Shown here in pieces: positions 1 through 5,498 of a stretch of 18,885 nucleotides of DNA. How positions within the stretch are numbered: position 1 is the stretch's first letter; every line of letters starts with the position of its first letter. The notes beneath the pieces are model-generated. The model had not been told where the DNA came from and made no database searches. It was given only the letters and a program-made list of their open reading frames with translations. Origin of the DNA: HGM11416 sp045596285 (GTDB lineage Bacteria; Bacillota; Clostridia; Christensenellales; Borkfalkiaceae); contig JAZOCA010000053.1 in NCBI GenBank assembly GCA_045596285.1, positions 1-18,885 on the forward strand, given 5' to 3'. The translations under genes were made by a program, and so were the position numbers.

Positions 1-36
1 ACGCCTATTTGCGACAATATTAAGTTCGTTTGGCAT
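1..36 (-). CDS. 5' end of an unidentified leftward gene (partial)
   Basis: An open frame begins with ATG at 36-34 and runs to the window edge, giving the 12 residues MPNELNIVANRR. The support is positional: a near-consensus promoter (TTGATA, 17-nt spacer, TATAAT) ends 4 nt before the ATG. There is no Shine-Dalgarno, so the message would be essentially leaderless. Twelve residues are too few to name a family. The frame could also be chance, since the promoter might serve a start further left. Confidence 0.35.
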   Translation of the reverse strand, partial: MPNELNIVANRR

Positions 37-40
37 AATT

Positions 41-69
41 ATTATATCACATATAAAATATTTTATCAA
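41..69 (-). promoter_or_regulatory. Promoter of the partial gene at the left edge
   Basis: Read on the minus strand, a -35 TTGATA (69-64) and a perfect -10 TATAAT (46-41) are separated by 17 nt. Only AATT lies between the -10 and the ATG, so the predicted start of transcription falls in or at the start codon. Confidence 0.5.
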
Positions 70-91
70 GTAGTTTTATGTGGGCAAAAGA

Positions 92-118
92 AAACTCGAC
101 TTTTGATAAGTCGAGTTT
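92..118 (-). terminator. Intrinsic terminator of the four-helix-bundle gene
   Basis: A perfect 11-bp stem (AAACTCGACTT with AAGTCGAGTTT) and a 5-nt loop lie 3 nt after the ancestral stop of the broken gene. On the minus strand it is followed by TTTTCTTTT. The other strand has a weaker T-rich tail (ATTATTTTTT), so it may work both ways. Confidence 0.6.
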
Positions 119-121
119 CGA

Positions 122-475
122 TTATTTTTTCTCTTTAAGTGTTTTACACGATGAAATTAACATTTTTCGTATTGCACCACAATCGTTATTAAGTTTTTTA
201 TATTGCTTTTCTTCTAAATAACCTGTTTCAAAAAGCAATTCTAACCAATATTCCCTTTCAAAGCACTCTTTTAACGCTATTTCAAGTTTAGAAATAAAGT
301 CAGCTGTTCATTGTGCGTATTGTGCTTCGTGGATATTTACACCAATACTTGTTCCCGAACGTAAAAGTTGATTAGTTAAAACACTTTCTTTATTGTTGGT
401 TTTAATTTCTCTTGTAATGAATACAATGTTTTTAGCAAACTCTTTTGCTTTTTCTCTTAAAATGCTTTCACTCAT
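122..475 (-). pseudogene. Four-helix-bundle protein (S23/Avd type), interrupted by an in-frame TGA
   Basis: Translation from ATG 475 gives 55 residues containing RSGTSIGVNIHEAQYAQ, the hallmark region of the four-helix-bundle family known from 23S rRNA intervening sequences and related to the Avd protein of diversity-generating retroelements. The frame then meets TGA at 310-308 and continues unbroken for 61 more codons. That second half contains further family features, such as FISKLEIALKE and EYWLELLFETGYL, and ends in TAA at 124-122. The full frame of 117 codons is the usual family length, so one nonsense change has cut an otherwise intact gene. The TGA stands where relatives usually have Ser or another polar residue. 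No reverse transcriptase is present. The start at 475 is chosen because the promoter abuts it; the open frame further upstream only crosses the hairpin array. Either a recent pseudogene, a suppressed stop or an assembly error. Confidence 0.75.
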
Positions 476-481
476 AATTTT

Positions 482-510
482 ATTATACCATATTACAAGT
501 TTTAAGTAAA
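482..510 (-). promoter_or_regulatory. Promoter of the four-helix-bundle gene, apparently leaderless
   Basis: A -35 TTTACT (510-505), 17-nt spacer and perfect -10 TATAAT (487-482) end 6 nt before the ATG at 475. The expected +1 is therefore the A of the ATG, and no Shine-Dalgarno exists. The -35 box directly abuts the hairpin array that starts at 511. Confidence 0.55.
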
Positions 511-722
511 GTGATATTGTTTGCGTTGCAAACAGATATATTTTTAGAATAATTCTAAAAGTTATATTTTGACTTGCAGTCAAAGTTATATTATATTTGC
601 CACAACTCGCCAAAGGCGAATATAACTTTGCGTAGCAAAATATAACTGCTTTAAGCAATATAACTTGCCGATAGGCAAATATAACTAGTGCGTCAGTAAT
701 AATCCCTATTACTGACGCACTA
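511..722. repeat. Array of diverse short hairpins joined by 7-nt connectors
   Basis: Connectors on the plus strand are GTGATAT (511-517), GATATAT (535-541), GTTATAT (561-567) and GTTATAT (585-591). After a central segment come four exact ATATAAC copies (620-626, 640-646, 658-664, 679-685), the reverse complement of GTTATAT. Between them lie perfect hairpins of different sequence: TGTTTGC stem (518-534), TTTTAGAAT (542-560), TTTGACT (568-584), TCGCC (607-619), TTTGC (627-639), TGCTT (647-657) and TTGCC (665-678). A 16-bp hairpin closes the array at 686-722. Loops are 1-5 nt. The connector is conserved while the stems differ in sequence but keep pairing, which suggests selection or a copying process acting on structure. 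It is not CRISPR: the repeat is 7 nt and the spacers are palindromes. The name and function are unknown to me. Confidence 0.8.
686..722. other. Perfect 16-bp hairpin closing the array
   Basis: TAGTGCGTCAGTAATA (686-701) pairs perfectly with 707-722 around the 5-nt loop ATCCC. It lies 28 nt downstream of the stop of the leftward TerB-like gene and could end its transcript. On that strand, however, it is followed by GTTATATTTG and not by a run of T, so it is a poor intrinsic terminator. It may instead be the end unit of the array. Confidence 0.6.
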
Positions 723-750
723 AATCGACGTTTTATTTGATTTTATTTCT

Positions 751-1167
751 TTATTTGCAAAGTTTAACAATAAAAGCAACTTCTTCGCGAGTAAAAGTTT
801 CATCTACCGCTAAAAAGCAAGCGCATAAAGTAAGTAATTTAGATTTTAATTCGATGGGGCAAGAATCTGCAAGTTCGTTTACTGCTTCTATCATTTCTGT
901 GGTATAATGAGCTTCTACCAAATCTTTAACATCATCATATTCTATTCCGCCAAAAATATCGCAAACAAACTTATATTCAAGATCACTCAATTTTCCATCC
1001 ACAGCCAAAGCAGTTGAAAACATGCTTATTATTAATTTTCCTCCGTCGCCGTTGGGTGCTGCTTCGTTAAAAATAGGGATTAACTCTGCAATAGCAGCTT
1101 TAGCCATACCAACTAAATTTTCATAAGGTTCGTTAACAAAATCTTGCAATATCTTTCTTAATTCCAT
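751..1167 (-). CDS. Small acidic TerB-like protein, function unknown
   Basis: A 138-residue soluble protein with no signal peptide or membrane segment. Its two halves carry related helical motifs, TALAVDGKLSDLEYKFVCDI (about residues 51-70) and CFLAVDETFTREEVAFIVKL (about 118-137). This AVDG/E-x(3-4)-E pattern is typical of the helical TerB/DjlA-N fold, whose acidic residues bind metal in some members. I infer the fold from pattern alone and make no claim of tellurite resistance. Start and expression are well supported: AAAGGAG sits about 8 nt before the ATG, and a good promoter lies at 1275-1247. The roughly 75-nt leader contains a 7-bp hairpin (ACGGCAA/TTGCCGT, 1192-1210). The gene appears to be transcribed alone, since a terminator upstream ends the ligase operon. 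Confidence 0.75.
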   Translation of the reverse strand: MELRKILQDFVNEPYENLVGMAKAAIAELIPIFNEAAPNGDGGKLIISMFSTALAVDGKLSDLEYKFVCDIFGGIEYDDVKDLVEAHYTTEMIEAVNELADSCPIELKSKLLTLCACFLAVDETFTREEVAFIVKLCK

Positions 1168-1246
1168 ATTTTTTACTCCTTTTACTTTTTTACGGCAACC
1201 TTTTTGCCGTTACTTTTCTTTAGCGATACAACCCGCTAACGATATA

Positions 1247-1275
1247 ATGATAACATAAAACGCTATATTTTTCAA
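1247..1275 (-). promoter_or_regulatory. Promoter of the TerB-like gene
   Basis: The minus strand reads TTGAAA (1275-1270), a 17-nt spacer and TATCAT (1252-1247). This leaves a leader of about 70-75 nt before the SD-led ATG at 1167. Confidence 0.6.
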
Positions 1276-1360
1276 GACAAAAAAACACTTATTTGTAAAA
1301 ATTTAGAATTCAACAATCAACAAAGGCTTTTGTTTGTTCTTTTTTTTGCGTTTTAATATA

Positions 1361-1395
1361 AAAAGTGCCGATATAACACGATTATCGGCACTTTT
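1361..1395 (-). terminator. Intrinsic terminator of the acyl-CoA ligase operon
   Basis: A 13-bp perfect stem (AAAAGTGCCGATA with TATCGGCACTTTT) and a 9-nt loop lie 18 nt after the ligase stop. On the minus strand it runs into TTTTTATATT. The flanking A and T runs would let it work in both directions. Confidence 0.85.
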
Positions 1396-1413
1396 ATTAT
1401 TTTTTCACAACTA

Positions 1414-3126
1414 TTATTTATTAGCTTGTTTTTGCGCCTCTTCTTTTTCTAAAACGGTGTAAGCAACCTTACCAACTAAAGTTTTGGGAAGTTCTTTTCT
1501 TACTTCTATTTCATAAGGGAGCGCATATTTTGCAATGTTTTTACGGCAATATTCCATAATGGAATTCTTAACTTCTTCACTTTCTTCTACGCCTGCCTTT
1601 AAAACGACGAAAGCTTTAACCTTTTGCATCTTATAATCGTCTTTTACACCGATTACACAACTCATTTCAACGTATTCATGCCCGTCTATAATGTTTTCTA
1701 ATTGAGAAGGATAAACGTTGTAACCGCTTGTTATTATCATACGTTTAATGCGTTGTTTAAAATAAATAAACCCTTCTTCATCCATAAAACCTAAATCTCC
1801 GGTATGAAGCCAAGTGTATCCGTCTTCGTGAACGCGAAGAGTTTGCGCCGTTTCTTCAGGCATATCCAAATAACCTTGCATAACCGAAGGACCGCGTAAA
1901 CAAATTTCACCGTCTTCGCCAAAAGGTGCAGGCTCGTTAGTGCCTGGCTTACAAATCATATAATAGGTGTCGGGATAAGGAATACCGATAGAGCCTTCTT
2001 TTTCTTTATTTACAGGCGTTAAACAACTTGCGGTAACGCATTCGGTTGTTCCGTAGCCTTCGCGCACGCGAACTGAACAGTTATGATCTTTTAAGAATTT
2101 ATCAAATTTCTTCTTTAGCTCTATAGATAAGCTATCGCCACCAGAAAAGACGCCTTTCAAGCAAGATAGGTCAACGCCATCTAAATAAGGATTTCTGGTT
2201 AACGCTTCAAACAAAGTAGGAACGCCTGCAATAAAGTTGGGGTTGTTTGTTTTGATAAGTTCCGCATAAGATTTAACGTTGAACTGTGGAACTAATATGG
2301 AAACACCGCCCGCCACCATCATAGTATGTATACATACGCCAAGCCCAAAGCCGTGAAATACTGGCATAGCAGCAAGCATCTTGCTTGCGCGAACGGGATA
2401 GTTTGCCATTTCTGCAGTTTGATAAGCAAGGGCGTTAAAGTTTAAGTTAGATAATACGATTCCCTTTGTAACCCCGGTTGTTCCGCCCGAAAAGAGTATT
2501 ACCGCGGGATCGTTTGCGTTTTTGTGCGCGGGTGCTAAATTAACTTCTTTACCAGCCTTTATAAAGTCTTGCCAGCGTAAATTTTTACCGCCAGTTTTAA
2601 CTGCCTTATGTTCTTTTTTCTTGATAAACGCACTATAGACCAACTTTTTGAAAGGTGCAAGTTCGTCGTCTACCCCACCTACGATTAATTTTTCTACCGA
2701 AGTTTTATCTAAAATGTTTGCAAATTTATGCTCGAACATATCAAGGGTTAAGCAAAATCTACTTTTAGCGGTATTTAAATAAAATACTATTTCGCCTTCT
2801 GCAGATAAAGGGTGAATCATACTTGCAATTGCACCGATATAGTTAAGCGCGTAAAGTGAATAAACTGCTTGCGGTACGTTTGGCATACAAACGGTAACCT
2901 TATCGCCTTCCTTAACTCCTAACGAGACGAAAGCCTTTGCTGTTTGAAGTATTTTTTGTTTTAAAGCTTTATAAGAAATGGTTCTGCCCATATAAGAAAG
3001 CGCCGTTAAATCGGCACATTCTTCTGCGGTTTCAAGCACTCTATCGCTTATTGAATTATTGGGGTATTGTAAATTAAATTTACGATCGCCGTAACTTGAT
3101 AACCATGGCGCATCTTGATAGTTCAT
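1414..3126 (-). CDS. AMP-forming acyl-CoA synthetase (fatty-acid–CoA ligase type)
   Basis: A 570-residue member of the ANL adenylate-forming superfamily, which activates a carboxylic acid with ATP to an acyl-AMP and transfers it to CoA. All core motifs are present: phosphate-binding loop SGGTTGVTKG (213-222), YGTTE (358-362), HTGDLG (441-446), the hinge region IKRMIITSGYNVYP (460-473) and PKTLVGKV (547-554), with K553 the expected catalytic lysine. The length is normal for FadD-like ligases, so the enzyme looks intact. Substrate chain length cannot be read from sequence; a medium or long fatty acid is the likeliest guess. There is no signal or membrane segment, so it is cytosolic. AAGGAG lies 6-7 nt before the ATG and overlaps the stop of gtrA, implying translational coupling. 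It is the last gene of the operon with the E2-like acyltransferase and the GtrA protein. Confidence 0.93.
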   Translation of the reverse strand: MNYQDAPWLSSYGDRKFNLQYPNNSISDRVLETAEECADLTALSYMGRTISYKALKQKILQTAKAFVSLGVKEGDKVTVCMPNVPQAVYSLYALNYIGAIASMIHPLSAEGEIVFYLNTAKSRFCLTLDMFEHKFANILDKTSVEKLIVGGVDDELAPFKKLVYSAFIKKKEHKAVKTGGKNLRWQDFIKAGKEVNLAPAHKNANDPAVILFSGGTTGVTKGIVLSNLNFNALAYQTAEMANYPVRASKMLAAMPVFHGFGLGVCIHTMMVAGGVSILVPQFNVKSYAELIKTNNPNFIAGVPTLFEALTRNPYLDGVDLSCLKGVFSGGDSLSIELKKKFDKFLKDHNCSVRVREGYGTTECVTASCLTPVNKEKEGSIGIPYPDTYYMICKPGTNEPAPFGEDGEICLRGPSVMQGYLDMPEETAQTLRVHEDGYTWLHTGDLGFMDEEGFIYFKQRIKRMIITSGYNVYPSQLENIIDGHEYVEMSCVIGVKDDYKMQKVKAFVVLKAGVEESEEVKNSIMEYCRKNIAKYALPYEIEVRKELPKTLVGKVAYTVLEKEEAQKQANK

Positions 3127-3135
3127 ACTTTCTCC

Positions 3136-3600
3136 TTATAGATTATCAGAAGAATTATCTTCGCTTCCTTCCGTAATTCCTTCTTTTTCTTTCTTTTTTC
3201 TAAAAACGACTAAATCGTCGTATAAAAATTCGGTTACAAAATTCAATAACATATTGATTATAAGAACCAAAGTATCATCCCAGCCAATTTTTACTAAAGC
3301 ATCCCCAAACAAAGTTGATAAAGGCGTAAAGATCGCGTAAAAAAGTAGCACGAGAGCCATTGCCTTAGGCACGTTATTAGTGCTTTTAAAAGTAAATTTA
3401 CGGTTAAAGGTAAAATTCCACACAACCGATAAAAATAAAGACAACACGTACACGTACCAGTAATACTGCTCTTCTACAAGAGATAAAGCGCTTCTGCAAA
3501 ACCACGCTACAAGCTCGAAAGAAACTAATTGTATAATCGCCGCGGATGCAGAAAAAAGCGTAAACTTTAATATTTGAATAAATTTTTCTTTCTTCGTCAT
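3136..3600 (-). CDS. GtrA-like four-helix membrane protein
   Basis: A 154-residue membrane protein with four predicted transmembrane segments (about residues 10-35, 46-64, 79-99 and 109-131). It has the GtrA signature WNFTFNRKFTF after the second segment and a charged cytosolic tail rich in Lys, Glu and Ser. GtrA-family proteins are thought to flip or help present polyprenyl-phosphate-linked sugars for surface glycan or teichoic acid decoration. That role is family knowledge, not shown here. It sits between an acyltransferase-like gene and an acyl-CoA ligase, so an acylated lipid or glycolipid carrier is a possible substrate. AAGGA stands about 10 nt before the ATG. The stop codon overlaps the SD of the ligase gene, with only 9 nt between the genes. 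Confidence 0.85.
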   Translation of the reverse strand: MTKKEKFIQILKFTLFSASAAIIQLVSFELVAWFCRSALSLVEEQYYWYVYVLSLFLSVVWNFTFNRKFTFKSTNNVPKAMALVLLFYAIFTPLSTLFGDALVKIGWDDTLVLIINMLLNFVTEFLYDDLVVFRKKKEKEGITEGSEDNSSDNL

Positions 3601-3623
3601 AAAAAATATATCCTTAAAAACCC

Positions 3624-3654
3624 GCCTATAACTCGATTATCACGGATTACAGGC
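3624..3654 (-). other. Stem-loop in the leader of the GtrA gene
   Basis: On the minus strand GCCTGTAA pairs with TTATAGGC (8 bp with one G-U) around a 15-nt loop, followed by GGGTTTTTAAGG. It lies in the 61-nt gap between the acyltransferase-like gene and gtrA. It could attenuate transcription or stabilise the cut message. The T run is short and is directly followed by the SD. Confidence 0.35.
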
Positions 3655-3661
3655 TATTAAA

Positions 3662-4555
3662 TTAAACCTTAAAATCTATTTCTTCATCTAAAGGTCTATC
3701 TAAAAGTTCAGGGTTTTCTATTAAATGTTTAAAGATTTTAAAACTCTTTGCAAAATAAAAACCATCTGCAATTCTTTCGTCTACCGTAATGCCCAAGGGA
3801 ATGCATTTTTTCACGGAAACGTTGCCGTCTTTATCAACGACCTGCATCTTTTTCATTTCGCCTATAATAACGAAAATAGAAGTCGTTCCCCAGTTTGCAA
3901 GATGATGATAACTTGCCGTAGCCTTAATACTTCCCAAATTACTTACAAACACCGTGCTGTAATAAGGATCTTCCTTAGAAATGGCTTGTGGCATAATTCC
4001 GTAATAATCTAATTTACGAAGCACCCAAACAACGAATTTAAGTAAAAATCTAGGCAAGCGACAAAGTTTACCTATAATATCGGTAGCTCCGTCCGTTTCG
4101 CCTTTTTTACGTATTTTCATAACGAACTTCTTAACCTTTTGATATATTTGCTCTACAGGGGAAAGTTCGCTTTCTTTATCGAATTTAATAATTGCAAGCG
4201 CTTCTTCACTGCCGTCTTCAAAGGTGCGCTTTGCAGTGAAAGAAAACAAGATATCGTTTCTTTCGTAAAGCCTGTGCCCCTGATAAAAATAATTCATCTT
4301 AGGGCGCAAATATATAGTTTTTGCCAAAGCCGCCAAAACCGCGTGAAATACCGTATATTTAAATTCCGGACTATTTTCGTTTTTCTGCGCGACGTATTTT
4401 TCTAACTTTTCCACGTCGGCATATTCCATAAGTACTGCTTCATTTGCCGTTCTATCCGGCAATAAATATGGCATAAAGGCGTGCATAGAATCTATTTTTC
4501 TTAATCTTCTTGCATCCTTTCTGTCTCCGATCCTTCTTTTTGGTTTATCGCTCAT
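3662..4555 (-). CDS. E2/CAT-fold acyltransferase-like protein lacking the catalytic histidine
   Basis: A 297-residue protein resembling the catalytic domain of 2-oxoacid dehydrogenase E2 and chloramphenicol acetyltransferase, without lipoyl or E1/E3-binding domains. Family features are SNLGSIKATASYHHLANWG and the C-terminal VDERIADGFYFAKSFKIF (258-275), followed by the typical LIENPELL ending. In active E2 the last block reads DHRxxDG, with His as the general base; here Glu260 replaces it, while Asp264 and Gly265 remain. It may be non-catalytic, or may use other chemistry. A start at 4555 is preferred to the in-frame ATG at 4597: GAGAAGGA stands 5 nt before 4555, whereas the upstream ATG has no SD and lies next to the predicted transcription start. 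It is the first gene of the operon with GtrA and the acyl-CoA ligase, so it may transfer or bind the acyl group that the ligase makes. Confidence 0.75.
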   Translation of the reverse strand: MSDKPKRRIGDRKDARRLRKIDSMHAFMPYLLPDRTANEAVLMEYADVEKLEKYVAQKNENSPEFKYTVFHAVLAALAKTIYLRPKMNYFYQGHRLYERNDILFSFTAKRTFEDGSEEALAIIKFDKESELSPVEQIYQKVKKFVMKIRKKGETDGATDIIGKLCRLPRFLLKFVVWVLRKLDYYGIMPQAISKEDPYYSTVFVSNLGSIKATASYHHLANWGTTSIFVIIGEMKKMQVVDKDGNVSVKKCIPLGITVDERIADGFYFAKSFKIFKHLIENPELLDRPLDEEIDFKV

Positions 4556-4610
4556 AAATTCCTTCTCGTTTGCTTTTTGCTTATATAAAATAAGCATTAT
4601 TTCTATGATT

Positions 4611-4616
4611 ATTATA
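4611..4616 (-). promoter_or_regulatory. -10 box of the acyltransferase–GtrA–ligase operon
   Basis: The minus strand has TATAAT preceded by a T-rich stretch. No convincing -35 sits at 17 nt; TTGACG is present but only 12 nt away. The predicted start (about 4604) gives a 50-nt leader to the SD-led ATG at 4555. Confidence 0.4.
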
Positions 4617-4722
4617 ACAAAAAATATTCGTCAAAAAACACCTTTTTGCCCAATATCACGATCTTATTTTATCACAATAAAAAAGATTTGTCTATTATAA
4701 TTTTACTTTTTTATAATTTTTA

Positions 4723-4752
4723 TTGACTTTTTAATATTCTTCGTTGTAGAAT
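4723..4752 (+). promoter_or_regulatory. Promoter of the FlaR-like kinase gene
   Basis: TTGACT (4723-4728), an 18-nt spacer and TAGAAT (4747-4752) lie 62 nt before the ATG. It is divergent from the acyltransferase operon, with which it shares the 4556-4814 gap. Confidence 0.55.
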
Positions 4753-4803
4753 ATATAACGATTTGTTAATAAAAACAAAAGCGTGCGCTATAAGGCTGTT
4801 AAC

Positions 4804-4811
4804 GGGGGGGG
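4804..4811 (+). promoter_or_regulatory. Ribosome binding site made of eight consecutive G
   Basis: An uninterrupted run of eight G, the most G-rich stretch of this AT-rich window, ends 3 nt before the ATG at 4815. It can pair with the pyrimidine-rich 16S tail but differs from the AGGAG sites of the other genes. Gain or loss of a G would change both SD strength and spacing. Confidence 0.6.
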
Positions 4812-4814
4812 TAT

Positions 4815-5321
4815 ATGAAAAATGCAAAGCGAATAATTATAATAGGTTGCCCAGGTAGCGGAAAGAGCCGACTTGCAAAAATTCTTGCAGACAAACTAAA
4901 TTTACCCCTTGTTCACTTAGATCAACTTTTTTGGAAGCCAAACTGGACGGAAACGCCAAGAGATGAATTCGATAGACTTTTGCTTGAAGAGTTAAAAAAG
5001 GATAAATGGATTTTAGACGGCAATTTTGCCCGCACCCTACCCATTCGCCTTGAGTATTGCGATCACGTTATACTTCTTAACTACCCAACCCTTACTTGTA
5101 TTTTTCGCGTGATAAAAAGAGTTATTACAAACTACGGAAAAACGCGCCCCGATATGACTGAAGGATGTGAAGAAAGATTTGATTTATCTTTTCTGAAATT
5201 TATAAAAAAGTTTAAGAAGATTCGCCTTAAAAAAATGAAAGAACAAATAGCAACAAGCAAAAAACCGCTTATAGAAATTACGAATGATAGGCAACTAAAA
5301 GCCTTGTTAAAGCGCCTATAG
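4815..5321 (+). CDS. P-loop kinase of the FlaR/topology-modulation, adenylate-kinase-like family
   Basis: A 168-residue soluble protein with a clear Walker A, GCPGSGKS (11-18), and the family signature HLDQLFWKPNW (about 34-44), followed by WILDGNFARTLP. This matches the proteins annotated as DNA topology modulation protein (FlaR-like), P-loop nucleoside/nucleotide-kinase-like enzymes whose real substrate is poorly known; the topology name is historical. The length is normal and nothing is missing. The C-terminal third is very lysine-rich, which could bind nucleic acid or simply be basic. It has its own promoter, an unusual poly-G ribosome binding site and a strong terminator, so it is monocistronic. 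It converges on the large lipoprotein gene. Confidence 0.88.
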   Translation: MKNAKRIIIIGCPGSGKSRLAKILADKLNLPLVHLDQLFWKPNWTETPRDEFDRLLLEELKKDKWILDGNFARTLPIRLEYCDHVILLNYPTLTCIFRVIKRVITNYGKTRPDMTEGCEERFDLSFLKFIKKFKKIRLKKMKEQIATSKKPLIEITNDRQLKALLKRL

Positions 5322-5338
5322 CCCAACTTTTAAAAAAT

Positions 5339-5365
5339 ATCCCCGCTTTTTAAAAAAGCGGGGAT
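5339..5365. terminator. Bidirectional terminator between convergent genes
   Basis: ATCCCCGCTTTTT pairs with AAAAAGCGGGGAT. On the plus strand T-rich sequence follows (TATTATTTATTT); on the minus strand ATTTTTTAAAA follows. It ends the kinase transcript 17 nt after its stop. It probably also ends the lipoprotein transcript, 133 nt after that stop; the stretch between holds only a weaker stem (CACGTT/AACGTG, near 5431-5457). Confidence 0.88.
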
Positions 5366-5498
5366 TATTATTTATTTAGTTTTTTTATCGGCAATATCGC
5401 TAACAACGGTTGATACTTAAAAACGATAGTCCACGTTAAAACCATAGATTAAACGTGTTTAACGAAAAAAGAGCCAACCGCGTATTGCAAAATAATGC

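Noticed and set aside
308..310. TGA read as tryptophan or another amino acid (alternative code)
   Set aside because: addB and the 229-residue ORF both end in TGA, and tryptophans throughout are TGG. The family does not have Trp at this site.
476..658. Upstream extension of the four-helix-bundle frame to a 116-residue protein
   Set aside because: The extra residues translate the hairpin array and the promoter, are unlike the family, and lie before the expected start of transcription.
511..722. CRISPR array
   Set aside because: The repeated unit is only 7 nt and changes orientation half way. The intervening pieces are 11-19-nt palindromes, not spacers of constant length, and no cas gene is in the window.
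1..722. Complete diversity-generating retroelement
   Set aside because: Only the Avd-like four-helix-bundle gene is present. No reverse transcriptase and no template/variable repeat pair were seen in this window.
4556..4597. Earlier start for the acyltransferase-like gene, adding 14 residues
   Set aside because: It has no SD and lies beside the predicted transcription start. The ATG at 4555 has a good SD, and the added residues look unlike the family.
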